Below, piece by piece: positions 20,862 to 32,927 of a stretch of 64,000 nt of DNA. The notes under the pieces were generated by a model. It saw only the letters and a program-made list of their open reading frames with translations, made no database searches and was not told the origin of the DNA. Made by a program: the position numbers and the translations under genes. How positions within the stretch are numbered: the first letter of the stretch is position 1; each line of letters starts with the position of its first letter. Source of the DNA: Portulaca oleracea (lineage: Eukaryota; Streptophyta; Magnoliopsida; Caryophyllales; Portulacaceae); contig CM055888.1 in the NCBI GenBank assembly GCA_029582165.1, positions 28,969,408-29,033,407 of the forward strand. Direction: 5' to 3'.

Positions 20862-22310
20862 TGATGTATAATGGGATCAAGAGTGTGGTTGATCAATTAC
20901 ACATCATAGGGGAGACGTGCAAACGATCTAAGAGTGGGAAGCTTCATGTGAAATTGAGGCTAAGGTTAAGGTGGTTCACGTGAGGTAAGGGAGAAGATGG
21001 AGGGAGTTTTGTCGTGAGGGCTTTTGTTGTTTCAAGATTCAAAAGGGTTGAATCTTGAATGGGAAGGGAGAGAGAGAGGTTTGATTGTTTGAAGAGGAGA
21101 GAGGGAGAGATTAACGTGAAAGAGGGGAGAAAGAGGGGAGAGTTGACGTGTGGTTGTTGGGAGAGAGAGAGTTTGAGAGGTTGTTGGAGGAGAGAGAAAG
21201 TTGTTAGGAGTTTGTTATGGAGAGAGAGGGAGTGGATTGAGTTATTTTGTGAGGAGGGAGGAGGGTAGACGATTGAGGGAGTATGGGAGGTATAGGGTGG
21301 CGTTAGAGTGGAGGATGGGTGAGGGTAGATATTATCTTTCTAAGAAATAGAAAGATAATGGGATAGAACTAGATTTCCTACTTGAATCCACAAGAAGGAC
21401 AATCTAGGGTTTCTTGATCTAGACCGCAACCTAGGATCAAGTTCTTCCTAAACCACTTGGTTACCACACCAAGATACAATAGAAGAGGGAAGAGAGTTAA
21501 TCCTAACACTCAAGGGGGTAAGCTTAAAGCTTGATTCATATTTCTCAACTGATTGATTTCTAAAGATTGCAAACTAGGCTATTTATACTAGGAGAGTCCT
21601 AACTCCCCTAGGATTCCTTACTTGGCGTGCAAGCCACACTAATTAGACTAGGATTACTCCAACTTGGCGTGCAAGCCAAGAAATCCTAGTAGTACACGCC
21701 TAACTATTCCAACTTCCTCTTGGATTAGGACTCCTTATCCAAAGGGGAGTTGGTTACAACAACCTTATCCTAATAGGTTTAGGCTTTCCTAATCCAATAT
21801 GGATTAGTTACAAAATAAGCCAACCTTATCTAGGATAACAACCAATTGGCGCCTACTCTACCTAACACACGCCTAATAGCACACACACACACTTTCTAGA
21901 ACATTCTAGAACAATTTAGAATATTCTAGACTTATCTAGACTTCCTATGACTTGATGCTCAAGTTTATAATATACTTGGCATCTTACATTATTTAAAATA
22001 AAACTAAAAGCTAATTAAATCACACCAAAATAATAATAATTTAAATAAAACTAATAAAGATAAGTTACATCCAAAAGATTAAAATCAAAGATGAAGCTCT
22101 TCTTGGACGTGGACTTTGAGCCTATTCTTGGGCTGGTTGGCGTGACTTTGTAGGTATTAGGATGTTTGGACATCCTCTTGCCATAAGGAGCATACCATAT
22201 GAACGGGCCTATGGGCCTCTATGCTCATCTTTTCCTTCATAGCTTGCCTTGTTTCTTTAAAATTGTTTTAGGCCTCTTCGGATGTATTTGGCGTGGGCCA
22301 AAATACATCA
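20862..22310 (-). repeat. 5' LTR of element B
   Basis: 1449 bp, nearly identical to 17185-18631. Contains the heat-shock element 21894-21911 and a TATA box at 21578-21587 on the minus strand. Confidence 0.92.
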
Positions 22311-22839
22311 ATCGTCTCCTCCAACAGGTGAGGGCTCGCATGGCTTCTTGCTCATCAAATTTGACACACTCCCCGTAGATGATACCATCCTCAGGAAGGC
22401 CCAAAGCATTGCAAAGGTCTTGGACCGTACACTCAACCTCCTTCTTGGCCACAATGTTAGAGAAAGTGGAATTGGATGTGCCGTCTTTCTGTACCACTAA
22501 AGATCTCCTAAACTCAAGCACCGGCTGCTCGGTAATGGGCTCGTTGATTGTGGCGAAAACTTCCCAGCCCATAACTTTGATGAAAAAGTCCATGCTCGGT
22601 TTATAGTAGACATCCCGAGCCGTCTCTTCGTGATATAAGTCCGGAGCGCAAATTTTTCGCTTTTTCAGCCTATCGTACCTCGCCTTATGCATTCCGTCCC
22701 GGAAGCTGACTTTTACTTTCGGGTCACATTGTATTACGGAGGCGGGTTGACCCTTGTAGCGGTTCTTGCCGGGTTCAGCAGAAGTAGATGGAGCAGGGGT
22801 CTGTTCCGGCTCGGATCGGGCACGTTTTCCTCGTCCCAT
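22311..22839 (-). pseudogene. Env-like ORF of Athila D, 5' part
   Basis: Start chosen at MGRGKRARSEP (22839) because C has the same start (34094). An upstream in-frame Met at 22890 is preceded by a hydrophobic stretch but is not shared. The frame contains KRKICAPDLYHEETARDVY and FIKVMGWEVFATINEPI, then ALGLPEDG and CWRR, where B is inserted. The first five bases of this segment (22311-22315) are the right copy of B's duplication. Confidence 0.7.
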
Positions 22840-24032
22840 TGAAACAACTGAAAGCAAAACAACCACAACAACGAAGCACAACAACGACACTAACCCAAAA
22901 TCCCGAAGACCAACAAAATCTCAACCACGAATCTCACCAATGACACTCCAATCCCCAAGCTAACAATCAAATCGGCATTCCCAAACTCATCCAAAAGCAT
23001 TCACCCAAGAACCACAAAATCGTACAAATATTCGACCCAAATGTGCAAGAAAAACGAGATTTGATGCATCAACAAATAAGGATTACCTGGATTGAAGACT
23101 TTGAAAAAATGCTGTGCCAAAATCGAGCCCCAACAAGAATTAGAACCCGGAAATTTCTCCTCAAGAACCCCGAAAATGGTGGAGAAGCGGAATGTAGCAC
23201 AGCTAGGGCAAACACGAGGGAGAAAATGGAGAGAAGGGAAGGATTTTGTGACGGATTTGTCGAATTGGCAAGGGATTTAGGGTTTTAGGTTGGAAGAGGG
23301 ATTTTCGAGTGAGAGGGAAGGGAAGAAATTGAAAGAGAAATGAGGAAGAAAGAATTGTAGCCCCGAAAATATTCGCAGGATTTCGATTCACTGTGGACAC
23401 GGTCAGCTGGACCGTGGGCACGATCTAACTCGGGAAGGGAAAAGGGCGAAAATTGCTGTCTTGAGACCGTGGCTATGGTAACACCTACCGTGGCTACGGT
23501 GAAGCTAGGATAGAATTTTTCCAGGAAAAATGCTGCGTTGAGACCGTGGGTGCGGTGAAACCAACCGTGGCCACAGTAGAGCTCGGGAAGTAACTGGCAA
23601 AAATTTGCACAACTGGACCGTGGCCACGGTGCAAGCCACCATGGGTACGGTCCTCTTCGATCACTCCCCTGCACCTACATGGCTCAAAAACTTGGAAAAA
23701 AATTGTTAAGTCCTAAAATCTACCCTCTAATTATCCATTCTCTTTTCTTTCTCGCTCAATCATCATTCAAAGACACTTTCCCAACACTCAAAAACCACTT
23801 TGAATCACATCCTTCATGGAACCTCTTTTCACTCTCGATTTTTTCAACTTTTTCATTTTTCACTCTTTTCTTTCTTTTTTCTCTAAATTTAACAAAAACA
23901 AAGAAAATGAAAATGCTAAACAAGAGAAATAAAAATGGAAGAAAATGAAAGAAAACACTAAAAGAAGGGGAAGTAGTTCGTACCTCTCCCGGGTGCTTGT
24001 TTTAGGTCCTAGCTTGACCTACCCTGATGCTT
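22840..24032 (-). other. Spacer between pol and env-like ORF of Athila D, with palindrome array
   Basis: No supported gene. ACCGTGGCCACGGT-type motifs recur at about 23391-23655 (around eight, several imperfect), the same family as in the Athila LTRs. In transcription order this is after the integrase and before the env-like start. Pyrimidine-rich stretches occur at 23700-23900. Confidence 0.55.
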
Positions 24033-27000
24033 TCAATTTTCAAAGTTTGCGAGGTACACCACAACTGTCCCCGTGTATTCCTCGCCCATGAAGTATGGTT
24101 TAAGCTTTGATGAGTTCACCTTGAGACAATTCCCTTTTTCGTTCTTCAATTCAACAACCCCGGCGGGAAGAATTCTCACATTTTCAAATGGCCCGGACCA
24201 TCTTGATCTCAATTTCCCGGAGAATAACTTCAGCCTTGAGTTGAAGATAAGAACCCTATCGCCTACCACAAACTCACGACAGTTCAACCTCTTATCATGC
24301 CAAGCTTTCGTTCTTTCCTTGTAGATCTTGTTATTTTCATAAGCATGACGCCGCAGCTCCTCGAGTTCTTCTAGTTAAAATAAACGACTAGCTCCAGCCG
24401 CCTTGAGATCGAAATTCAACTTCTTGATTGCCCACATCGTTTTATGCTCAAGTTCTACGGGAAAGTGACATACCTTCCCATAGACAAGACGATACGGAGT
24501 AGTACCGATCGGTGTCTTGTAGGAAGTACGATATGCACACAAGACTTCATCCAATCTCTCTGCCCAATCCTTCCGTGAAGAGCTGACCGTCTTTTCCAAG
24601 ATCTCTTTGATAGCACGGTTTGAGATTTCTACTTGCCCTTGTGTTTGTGGATGATAAGGGAGTCATTTCTTATGATTGATGCCATACTTTCCCAAGAGGA
24701 ACTCAAACTTCTTCTCGATGAAGTGGGATCCGTTGTCGCTAATGATAACTCGTGGAATGCCAAATCTTGGGAATAGAATCTTTTTCAAGAATCTCGACAC
24801 GGACTTACCATCGCACTTCACACATGAGATAGTTTCGACCCATTTGGAAACATAATCCACTGCCACTAGGATGTATTGAAAACCTCGTGATGACGGGAAG
24901 GGACCCATGAAATCTAACCCCCATACATCGAAAACCTCTACCTCTAGGATGAAATTCAATGGTGCTTCATTCTTCCGGGAGATATTTCCAGACCTTTGGC
25001 ATTTATCGCATTGCTTCACATGAAGATGGGCATCACGAATGAGTGTCGGCCACCAATAGCCGGCTTGTAAGACTCTCGCTGCCATCTTTTGTGATCCACC
25101 ATAACCTCCAACCGGGAACTCATGGCAATGTGTAAAAACGGATTTCACCTCGTTCTCGGGTAGACATCTTCGGTATATCCCGTCGTTACACAACCGAAAT
25201 AGAATGGGTCGTCCCAAAAGAAATGTTTGACATCGTGAAAGAACTTCTTCTTTTGATGAGGGTTCAGATTTGGAGGAATCACCTCGCTAGACAATTCAAC
25301 ACTAAGTCAACTTCCTTACAACGGGTTAGAACTTTCTCCAAATTCAACAAACAATCATCAAAGGTATTACCATAGACAGAAAAATCATCCATAAAGACTT
25401 CCATGCATTTTTCAATGAAATCACTAAAGATAGCCATCATGCAATATTGAAATGTCCCCGGTGCATTACATGACCCAAAAGGCATGCGACGATAAGCAAA
25501 AGTCCCATATGGGCAAGTGAAGGTAGTTTTCTCTTGATGTGAGGGGTGGATTGGAATTTGAAAGAACCCCGAGTACCCATCCAAAAAACAAAAGTACGAG
25601 TGACTCGCCAACCGTTCTAACATCTGGTCAATAAAGGGAAGGGGGAAATGGTCCTTCTTTGTTACTTTTTTTAGTTGGCGGTAATCAATACACATCCGCC
25701 AACCGGTGACGGTCCGGGTACTAACTAGTTCTTTCTTGTCATTTTCAATCACAGTCATTCCACCTTTCTTGGGTACACACTGAACCGGGCTTACCCATTC
25801 GCTATTTGCGATGGGGAAGATGATCCCAGCAGCTAGCAACTTTACTACTTCCTTTTTAACCATCTCTTGCATATTGGGATTTAATCGACGCTGGGGTTGT
25901 CTAGTAGGCTTTGAATCTTCTAATATGTCAATCGAATGCATGCATATAGAAGGGGACAAACCTTTCAAATCCTCTATCTTATAACCTAGTGCACCCCAAT
26001 GTTTTCTAAGCAACTCAAGCAATTTGGACAATTCAGAACCATTCAATTTCGCATTCACAATGACCGGGCAAGATTTCTCATGATCTAAGAAAACATATTG
26101 GAGGGAAGGGGGCAAAAGTTTAAGCTTTAAAGGAATAGAAGCTTGAATTTGAGAGGAAGACATACCTTTGTAGATCGCATCTTGAATTTCCATACACTCC
26201 ATATAATGTTCGTGAATAATAATCTCCTCATGCATGGGTGATGAGTCAAGAAGGTTGGTGAAGAAAGTAATATCGGTGTCGTCGGTCTCAAATTGGAAGA
26301 ATTCCAATAAGTAAGCTCCCAAGGGATCGTTACATATAGACTCAAGTAGATGGGAGTCTTCAATATACTCATCAACAAGAAACTCCATCATATCAATAGC
26401 ATAGCATGAGTCCCCATACGAAGGACCTTTCAATGACCCCTCAAGTTGAAAAATGATGCTTTCGTTACCAACATTCAACGACATCCTTCCATTTTTGACA
26501 TCAATTATTGCTCCCGCCGTGGCAAGGAACGACCTTCCCGAAATGATAGGGATGTTGTTGTCTTCCTCTATCTCCAAGATCACGAAATCACACGGAATCA
26601 GACACCGCCCTACTTGGACCGGGATGTCCACCAATATTCGCAAAGGTCTTCGCACAAAACGGTTGACCAATTGGAGGTTAATTGTTGTAGGAGCTAGATC
26701 GTCGAGATTCAACTTCTTGCAAATCGAATAAGGCATGACGCTTACACTCGCTCCTAGATCGCAAAGGGCACGACCAATCCGCATGTCACCAATAGTGCAT
26801 TGAATAGAAAATCTTTCGGGGTTGGCTAACTTCTCCGGTGATTTGTTATCAATAATGGCACTACAATCTGTTGTCAAATGGATCGTAGATTTCTCTTGAA
26901 TCCTCCTTTTGCTTGTGAGAAGCTCCTTCAAATGCTTCTTGAAAGATGCGACCTCGGAAATAGCATCAAGAAACGGAATGTTTACTTGGAGCTTTTTGAG

Positions 27001-27519
27001 CATCTCAATGAACTTTGAAAACTTCGCATCGGACTTGGGCTTTGCTAACTGCTCGGGAAAAGGGACCGGCGGTAGCTTTGGTTTCTCAATGGTTTGGATC
27101 GGCTCTTCTTCCACCATCTTTCCTTTCCCTTTCCTTACCTTCTCCATCTCCTCTCTTTCCTTACTAAATTCTTCCAACTCCTCCTCATGTACTCCGTCAA
27201 CTCCCTCACCCTCACTCTCCCTCTTCTCCATCAAATCTTCCTCCTCCGAGACATCTACCACATCACCCTCTTTGTCACCCAAGAATTCTTCTCCCACCAT
27301 CCTAGGGCCATCAATCTCCCTACCACTCCTCAATGTAATAGCATTAAGTTGTCCCTTCGGATTTGGTTGGGGTTGGCAAGGCAAGGATTGGATAGGTTGA
27401 GATTGTTGTGCCATTTGAGCCAATAGTAACTCGAGGTTCTTGATGCGAGTTTGATCTCTTTCTCGATCTAAGGCCATCTTTTCTTCAGATAGGGTTATCT
27501 TTTCTTGAGATAAGGCCAA
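24033..27519 (-). pseudogene. Pol of Athila D, decayed, RNase H deleted
   Basis: The first frame (27519-25279) has the Athila protease motif [13 protein letters not shown] and RT up to VFMDDFSV and VDLVLN. It then jumps to the segment just before integrase (near 25290); compared with C about 850 bp, the RNase H and linker, are missing and two bases are lost at the junction. Integrase continues at 25217-24663, where the second zinc-binding His is Tyr (VGGYGG; C has VGGHGG). A GGA-to-TGA stop ends it at 24663 and more stops occur by 24375. The C-terminal frame runs 24287-24033. It cannot encode a working polymerase. Confidence 0.85.
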
Positions 27520-28647
27520 CTTTTGAAGGGTTTGTTCAAAGGTTTCTTGTTGTGGTGGTTTGGGTGCTTGGGAAGATTGACCTTGGTGAGGATTTTGGTG
27601 GGGATTTTGGTGGTATTGGCGGCGATTTTGATTAGGGAAACCGGGGGGTGGGTGTTGGTTTAGTGGAGCTTGTTGGTTATAGGCTTAATTCTCACTTGGA
27701 CGAATGGGGGTTTGATTGGTATAGGAGAGGTTATTGTTTGGATAAATGGCTTGGACTTGCTCGGCTTGATACTCTTCACATCGCTTCAAAGAATGTGGCC
27801 CTCCACAAAAATCACATACAAGAACTTGGGCATCCGGAATAAGTATAGGTACTTCTTGAGCTGCCTTTACATGCCTCGTGGTCTCCTCCAAAGCTGACTT
27901 TTGTTGCATCTCTAGAACGACATTCATGAGACATTTAATAGTAGGATTGCTTTCTAGAGGAGGACCATCTCTTGGACCACGGCCGCCTCCCCAATGAGTA
28001 GAGTTTAGAGATAACTCGTGAAGAAATGTATTTGCTTCCTCCGCCGTCTTCCTGAGGAACATGCCCCCCGAGGCATGATCGATGGATTCTCGCAAAGAGC
28101 TACTCAGTTCGGAATAAAAATGATGCAATAATAACCAATCCTCAAGATTGTGGTGTACGTGGACACCTCCGTTAGAGACCCTTGAATCTCCCCCATGCTT
28201 CGAATAACGACTCATCGGATTCTTGCTTGAAACTCATGATGGCTTGCCTCAACCGACACGTCTCATCATTGGGGAAAAACCTTTGAAGAAAGTCACGGCT
28301 AAGGGCATCCCATTAGAATAGGTTCCGGGCGGACACATGTTGAGCCATAGTAGTGCTTTCCCCTTCAAAGTGAGAGGGAAAAACTTCAGCTTTATGTACT
28401 CGGCGGAGACTCCATTCATTTGTACGAAGCCGATGCGTTGCTCGAACTTGTTGATGTGGTCAATGGGATTTTCATGCTCTCCTCCATGGTACGGAGTGTT
28501 CTTGAATATTTCCAACAAATATGGCTTGAACTCGAACGATGCGTTCGGTGGTAATTTTGGTAATATGATGGGATCGCCTCTCGTACCCGACGATGGTAAG
28601 GAATATGATGCTAAGTTACAGGGTGGGTCTTGCTCTCCGTCAGACAT
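27520..28647 (-). pseudogene. Gag of Athila D, first unit
   Basis: Frame 28647-28249 carries the capsid-like part and shifts after the YSNGMPLA lesion. Frame 28215-27685 carries HHFYSELSSSLRESIDHAS and a zinc knuckle CDFCGGPHSLKRC (C-X2-C-X3-H-X4-C). It ends at a stop before the Q-rich linker to pol. The gag start and leader lie on the far side of element C (42690-42836). Confidence 0.82.
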
Positions 28648-28778
28648 TGGAATTTCGATTGTCTCTCGCTCCCTTTGTTGTCTTCTTCGTCTCGAGCCGG
28701 CGTTAGCTTGGCGAATAATGCTCTCCGGGTTTGAATTCGGTGGAGTTACATGAGTTTGGCCTCGTCGAGATCGAGTCG

Positions 28779-30477
28779 TGTTAGTCGAGTGGTTTGTAAG
28801 ACCACGGTTTTATCGTTCTTCCACAGGGAGCTAGGGGCCTTAGCTGCAGCTAGTTGACTCTAGGTATGGTTTACGATCATGAAAGGATGATAGAATTTAG
28901 GGTAAAAACAGCTCAAACACACTATGTTCAGTCAAAAAGGTGAAACAATGGGTGTCGGGAGACTTTCGCGATGCAAACGGGAATGAGGAAATGGGTTTCG
29001 CAACAAGTGAGTAACGAGAAAGGGAAATCAAATGGTAATTCCGTTAGAAAATACCCACCGGGCTTCCTCTTTCAAGGATAGTCCGGATTAACTTCCCCAA
29101 AATCCATCGACAGACCCAGGAAAGTTAATAGAACGGAATTTCCTAGTTAGTTTCTATTCGCTTTCGCGAACTAGAATACTAACTATCCTAATTCCTACCG
29201 TCCAACAAGCGTTGGATGTATTCGGGATGCTTTCACACCCAATTACATCCCACTTGAGGGAAGGATAGGATTAGGAAGTTGATTTCCTAACTAGTTACTC
29301 ACTAATATTGCTCACCCAAACCTAATCACCAATGCACACCCTTAATATCTCCCTAACCCATTAAAGTTCTAGCCACTAAACATCCTAACTATCATGATAA
29401 TAACATCAACAACTTCATTCATGCTTAATCGAGTAAACAAGATAACAATAAACACTCAACAACAACAACAATATCAAAAACAGAGATTAATAAATAAGCA
29501 ATAAATTAGAGAGAGGGATTAAGAAATGCTCATGGATTGTGATGACAAGGGGGAAAACTTTCAGAATAATCAAGCTCCAATGCTTCAAAGTTGAGAATAA
29601 TCTTCAAACTTCCAATAATAATCAAGAGAATCCAATACAAGAACCAATAATCTCAGCAAAGATCTTCCTAAATCTCCCTAATCTAAGACTTAAAAATGTG
29701 ATAAAAAGTGCTAAAGTGTCATAAAAGATAGATAAAAACTGCTGTCTCTCCCCCCCCCTCCTAATCTAAAATGACCTAAGTACATTAAATAGTAATCAAG
29801 GTTGTTACTCAAAACTTATCATTTTACACAACAGACAAAACTGGCCTGTAGGGGACCGTGGGCATGGTCCTGCGTAAGGCAAGCGATTTCTCCTCTTTGC
29901 TTCGCACCGCAGTGGGTACGGTCCCCAAGCACCGTGGTCACGGTCTAGGCGATTAGGGCTGACAACTTTTCGCTCCTTCGCACCGTCGTTGCAACGGTCA
30001 TGGCAGACCGTGGCCACGGTCTAGTTCGGCCAGCTTCTTCCTTGGGCAGGGCAGGATCCCACGGTGGCTACGGTCAGAGTGACCGTGACAACGGTCTATC
30101 TCGGTTGCAAGGCTTCTTCCATAGGTCATGGCTCAATCACACCGTGGCTATGGTCAAGGTGACCGTGGCCACGGTGTCTCTCGGCTATAGTTTTCTTTAG
30201 GAGGTTCTTCAACCATTGCTTCAGCTTCCGCTGCCTTTCTTCATGACCGGCCGTTCTAATCCGCTGCCTTTGACACATCCAGGGCTCGTGGAATCTTAGG
30301 GAATCTCGGGATTCCCAAGATTGGTGCAAAATTGGCCCATTTAGAATCGTTTTGAGTGAAACCCTTCGGAAACTACAAAAGTAACTGAAACGCATTAAAA
30401 GTTATTAAACCAACTACAAAACAAGTCAAAAGCCTAAGGATTTAGGCGGTATTTAGACACGAAATCGGGTCTAAACA
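28779..30477 (-). repeat. 3' LTR of element C
   Basis: 1699 bp, TGTTAGTCGAG to GGTCTAAACA. The palindrome array is at 29857-30176. A CT-rich run with eight or more C occurs near 29749, where the 5' LTR has fewer C. Frames at 29805-30395 are palindrome-array translations, not genes. Confidence 0.92.
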
Positions 30478-32927
30478 CCCCCCCACACTTAAACCTTTGC
30501 TCGTCCCGAGCAAAACGGAATGAAACAAAACTAACACAAACTCCTCTATTGTGGGAGAAAAACGAGTGCATTTAGCGTATGCACCAAGCCCTTTGAACCC
30601 CCCGGCAGCCCGGGTGGACGAGATGGACTCGTGAGGGTTTGTAGCGGTTGTACCCACAAAAGCCAAAGAAAAATGAGAGAGGGAAAGTGAAAACAAAACC
30701 GAAGAAAACAAAAAGAACGACAAAGGGCTATGATTAACAAGATCTTGCAATCTAAACTAAGAAAACGCGATTAAACCTCCCAAAGTAACTGTTAGGAGCA
30801 TCTCACAAATACCAAACTCAGAAAAAGGTCGATCTTGAAGGTTTTTAACTCCCTACACCTTGTAACAGGCGAAACCCCGCAGCAAAAAAATAACAAGGGT
30901 TTAACGGGAACCAAAAGACTTTAAAAACTTGCGTCCGAATTCGAAAACAACGAACAACCGAAAGGAGTGTTGCCCTCCCTCGCATTTGGTCGCCCTTGGC
31001 TTTGTGAGGGTCGTAGGTGATGCAAGGGGAGGCCCCGCTCTTTTTAGAAGCAAAATTTTTCTTTTCTTTCTTCCTTTTTCTCATTTTTCTTTCTTTTTGG
31101 TTTTTAAAAAATTGGTATTAGCCTTACTTTCGGGAATTGGACGGCCCATATAAGGGGTATACCCTCCCAACACGGTCTTTTCCATACGCCTCCGTCATGC
31201 AGCGATATAGGAGGAGGGTTAAGGGGTATCGATCTTGTACCACGAATACCGGGCCCGTGTAGGTTGGCTAAGTGTATGGTGGTTAATGTCTTCAGCGACA
31301 CGCTCCACTTATTCAGGTTATTATATCTTAAGAAAGCTTTCTTCTTTCTTTTTCCTTTTGCTTTCTTTTCTTTTCTTTTTGCACTTTTTGCTTTTGCTAA
31401 ACGAGAAACAAAAACAAACTCAGACACAAGCCCTTAGAATCTCCGGGTTCCCAACAAAGTGAGAAAGGAACGGGAGTCTCACAAGACACTTAATGAAGGG
31501 AGTCTATTTAGGATAAGTCTTGACTAGAACCCAAGTTAGGATTGAAAATGCTCCAACCGATTACTTTTAGAAGGAAATTTAAGAACGACTTCTCAACTTC
31601 GAACACGAGATCTAGGAAACAAAGCAAAACAAAAACAAAACGAAAAGAAAAACGAAAAGGTTTTCACTCCCTTTTTTCTCCATTTGCACACAAAAATTTT
31701 TAAAATTTAAGCAAAAACTAGTAAAACTAGGAAACAAAGAACCAAACGACTAGGTGATCTACCCTTAAAATAGAATATCCCCCCCCCCCCCACACTTAAA
31801 ACTCCACAATGTCCTCATTGTGGGAAGGTGTCACATGAAAAGGGTAGAGAACCTACAAAACTCAAACAAACAAAAAACAACTAGCAGGTAGAAATGGTGG
31901 CGACTCGAGCCCACACGGCTCCAACAGCAATAGATATCCCAACACAGACACTCATTGGGGTTCGCCACCCAAAAGAAAACCAAGCATGCGACGGATCATG
32001 ATAAGAATTCACATACTAAGAGTAAGGTGGAAAGATATTACCTCAAGCTCTTCATAAGCGTTGAAAATAGCGACCCGAAGTCGTCGTTCAAGAAAGTCGT
32101 AACAATGTTAGAGTAAAAGACGACTTTATAACTATAAAATTCGCATGCAAGACCAAAAGCAAAAGAAAGGAAAATCTAACTTAAAAGATTATGAAAAGAA
32201 ATTGAAAAGATGAAAAACAAAAAGAAAAAAAAATGAACAATATACAAATTGCCAAGAACTTACCTTATCCCCGAATCTCACTCATTGAGGCGGGAAATAA
32301 GGGTGAAACTCGATACGCACTAACCGAAATAACTACATCATTGCATTCATCACAAAAAAAACATTCGGTTACATTCATCAATGTCCAAAATACAAACAAG
32401 AAAACGCTTAAACAACAGTCCAACCCACAAAAACAACCGACAAACAGCCATCAAACAACCATCCAACAACCCAATCATGCATGACAAACACACAAGAAAA
32501 GGAAAAACCCGAGCAACCTAACCGAACAATCCCCAACATATGCGAGCTCATGCCAAAAGAAATCGAGAGAACAACAATCAAAAATCACCAGACATCGCAA
32601 CTCCAAAACCCCGAAGAAGCACTCCCCCACACTTATACTTCACAAGAATAAAGTAAATAGTCAATGATAAAGGTCGGGTGGGGCTGGGGTGCTTACAAAC
32701 GGCCCTCAAGCGGACCCTCCTGGCGGAGGACGGGGTTGGAGTTGTGACTGGATGCTAGCTAGCGTCTCCTGTTGGATCTCGATCATTCCTTGCAAGTTTT
32801 CGATCAAGAGCTGCTGGTTTTAGATGAGCTCCCATTGAACTTGAAACTCGTCATCAAGCTCCTGGAGTTGCTCGCTGATACGCTCAAGAGCGGTGTCCCA
32901 TTGTTGACTCGGCTCGGCTTCAACCCC
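30478..32927 (-). other. 3' untranslated region of element C with repeated polypurine tracts
   Basis: The LTR-adjacent tract is AAGTGTGGGGGGG (30478-30491). Two further minus-strand copies of the AAGTGTGGGGG type lie near 31769-31798 (a run of about 15 G) and near 32624-32638. The region is otherwise low-complexity, rich in AAAC and TTTC, with no supported gene. Confidence 0.65.

Larger units (their letters stand above)
17185..22310 (-). mobile_element. Element B: young non-autonomous CRM-like LTR retrotransposon
   Basis: 5126 bp on the minus strand with two LTRs (20862-22310 is 5', 17185-18631 is 3'). Termini are TGATG/CATCA, the primer site is intact and the polypurine tract is clear. The perfect 5-bp duplication ATCGT lies at 17180-17184 and 22311-22315. 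By eye the LTRs differ at about a dozen positions plus one CA-repeat unit, so the insertion is recent. The 2.2-kb interior encodes one ORF and lacks gag and integrase. It sits inside D's env-like ORF. Confidence 0.93.

Noticed and set aside
26909..27400. Ser-rich plus-strand ORF
   Set aside because: Antisense of the acidic gag-pol linker of Athila D, where GAG/GAA-rich coding forces TC-rich reverse frames.
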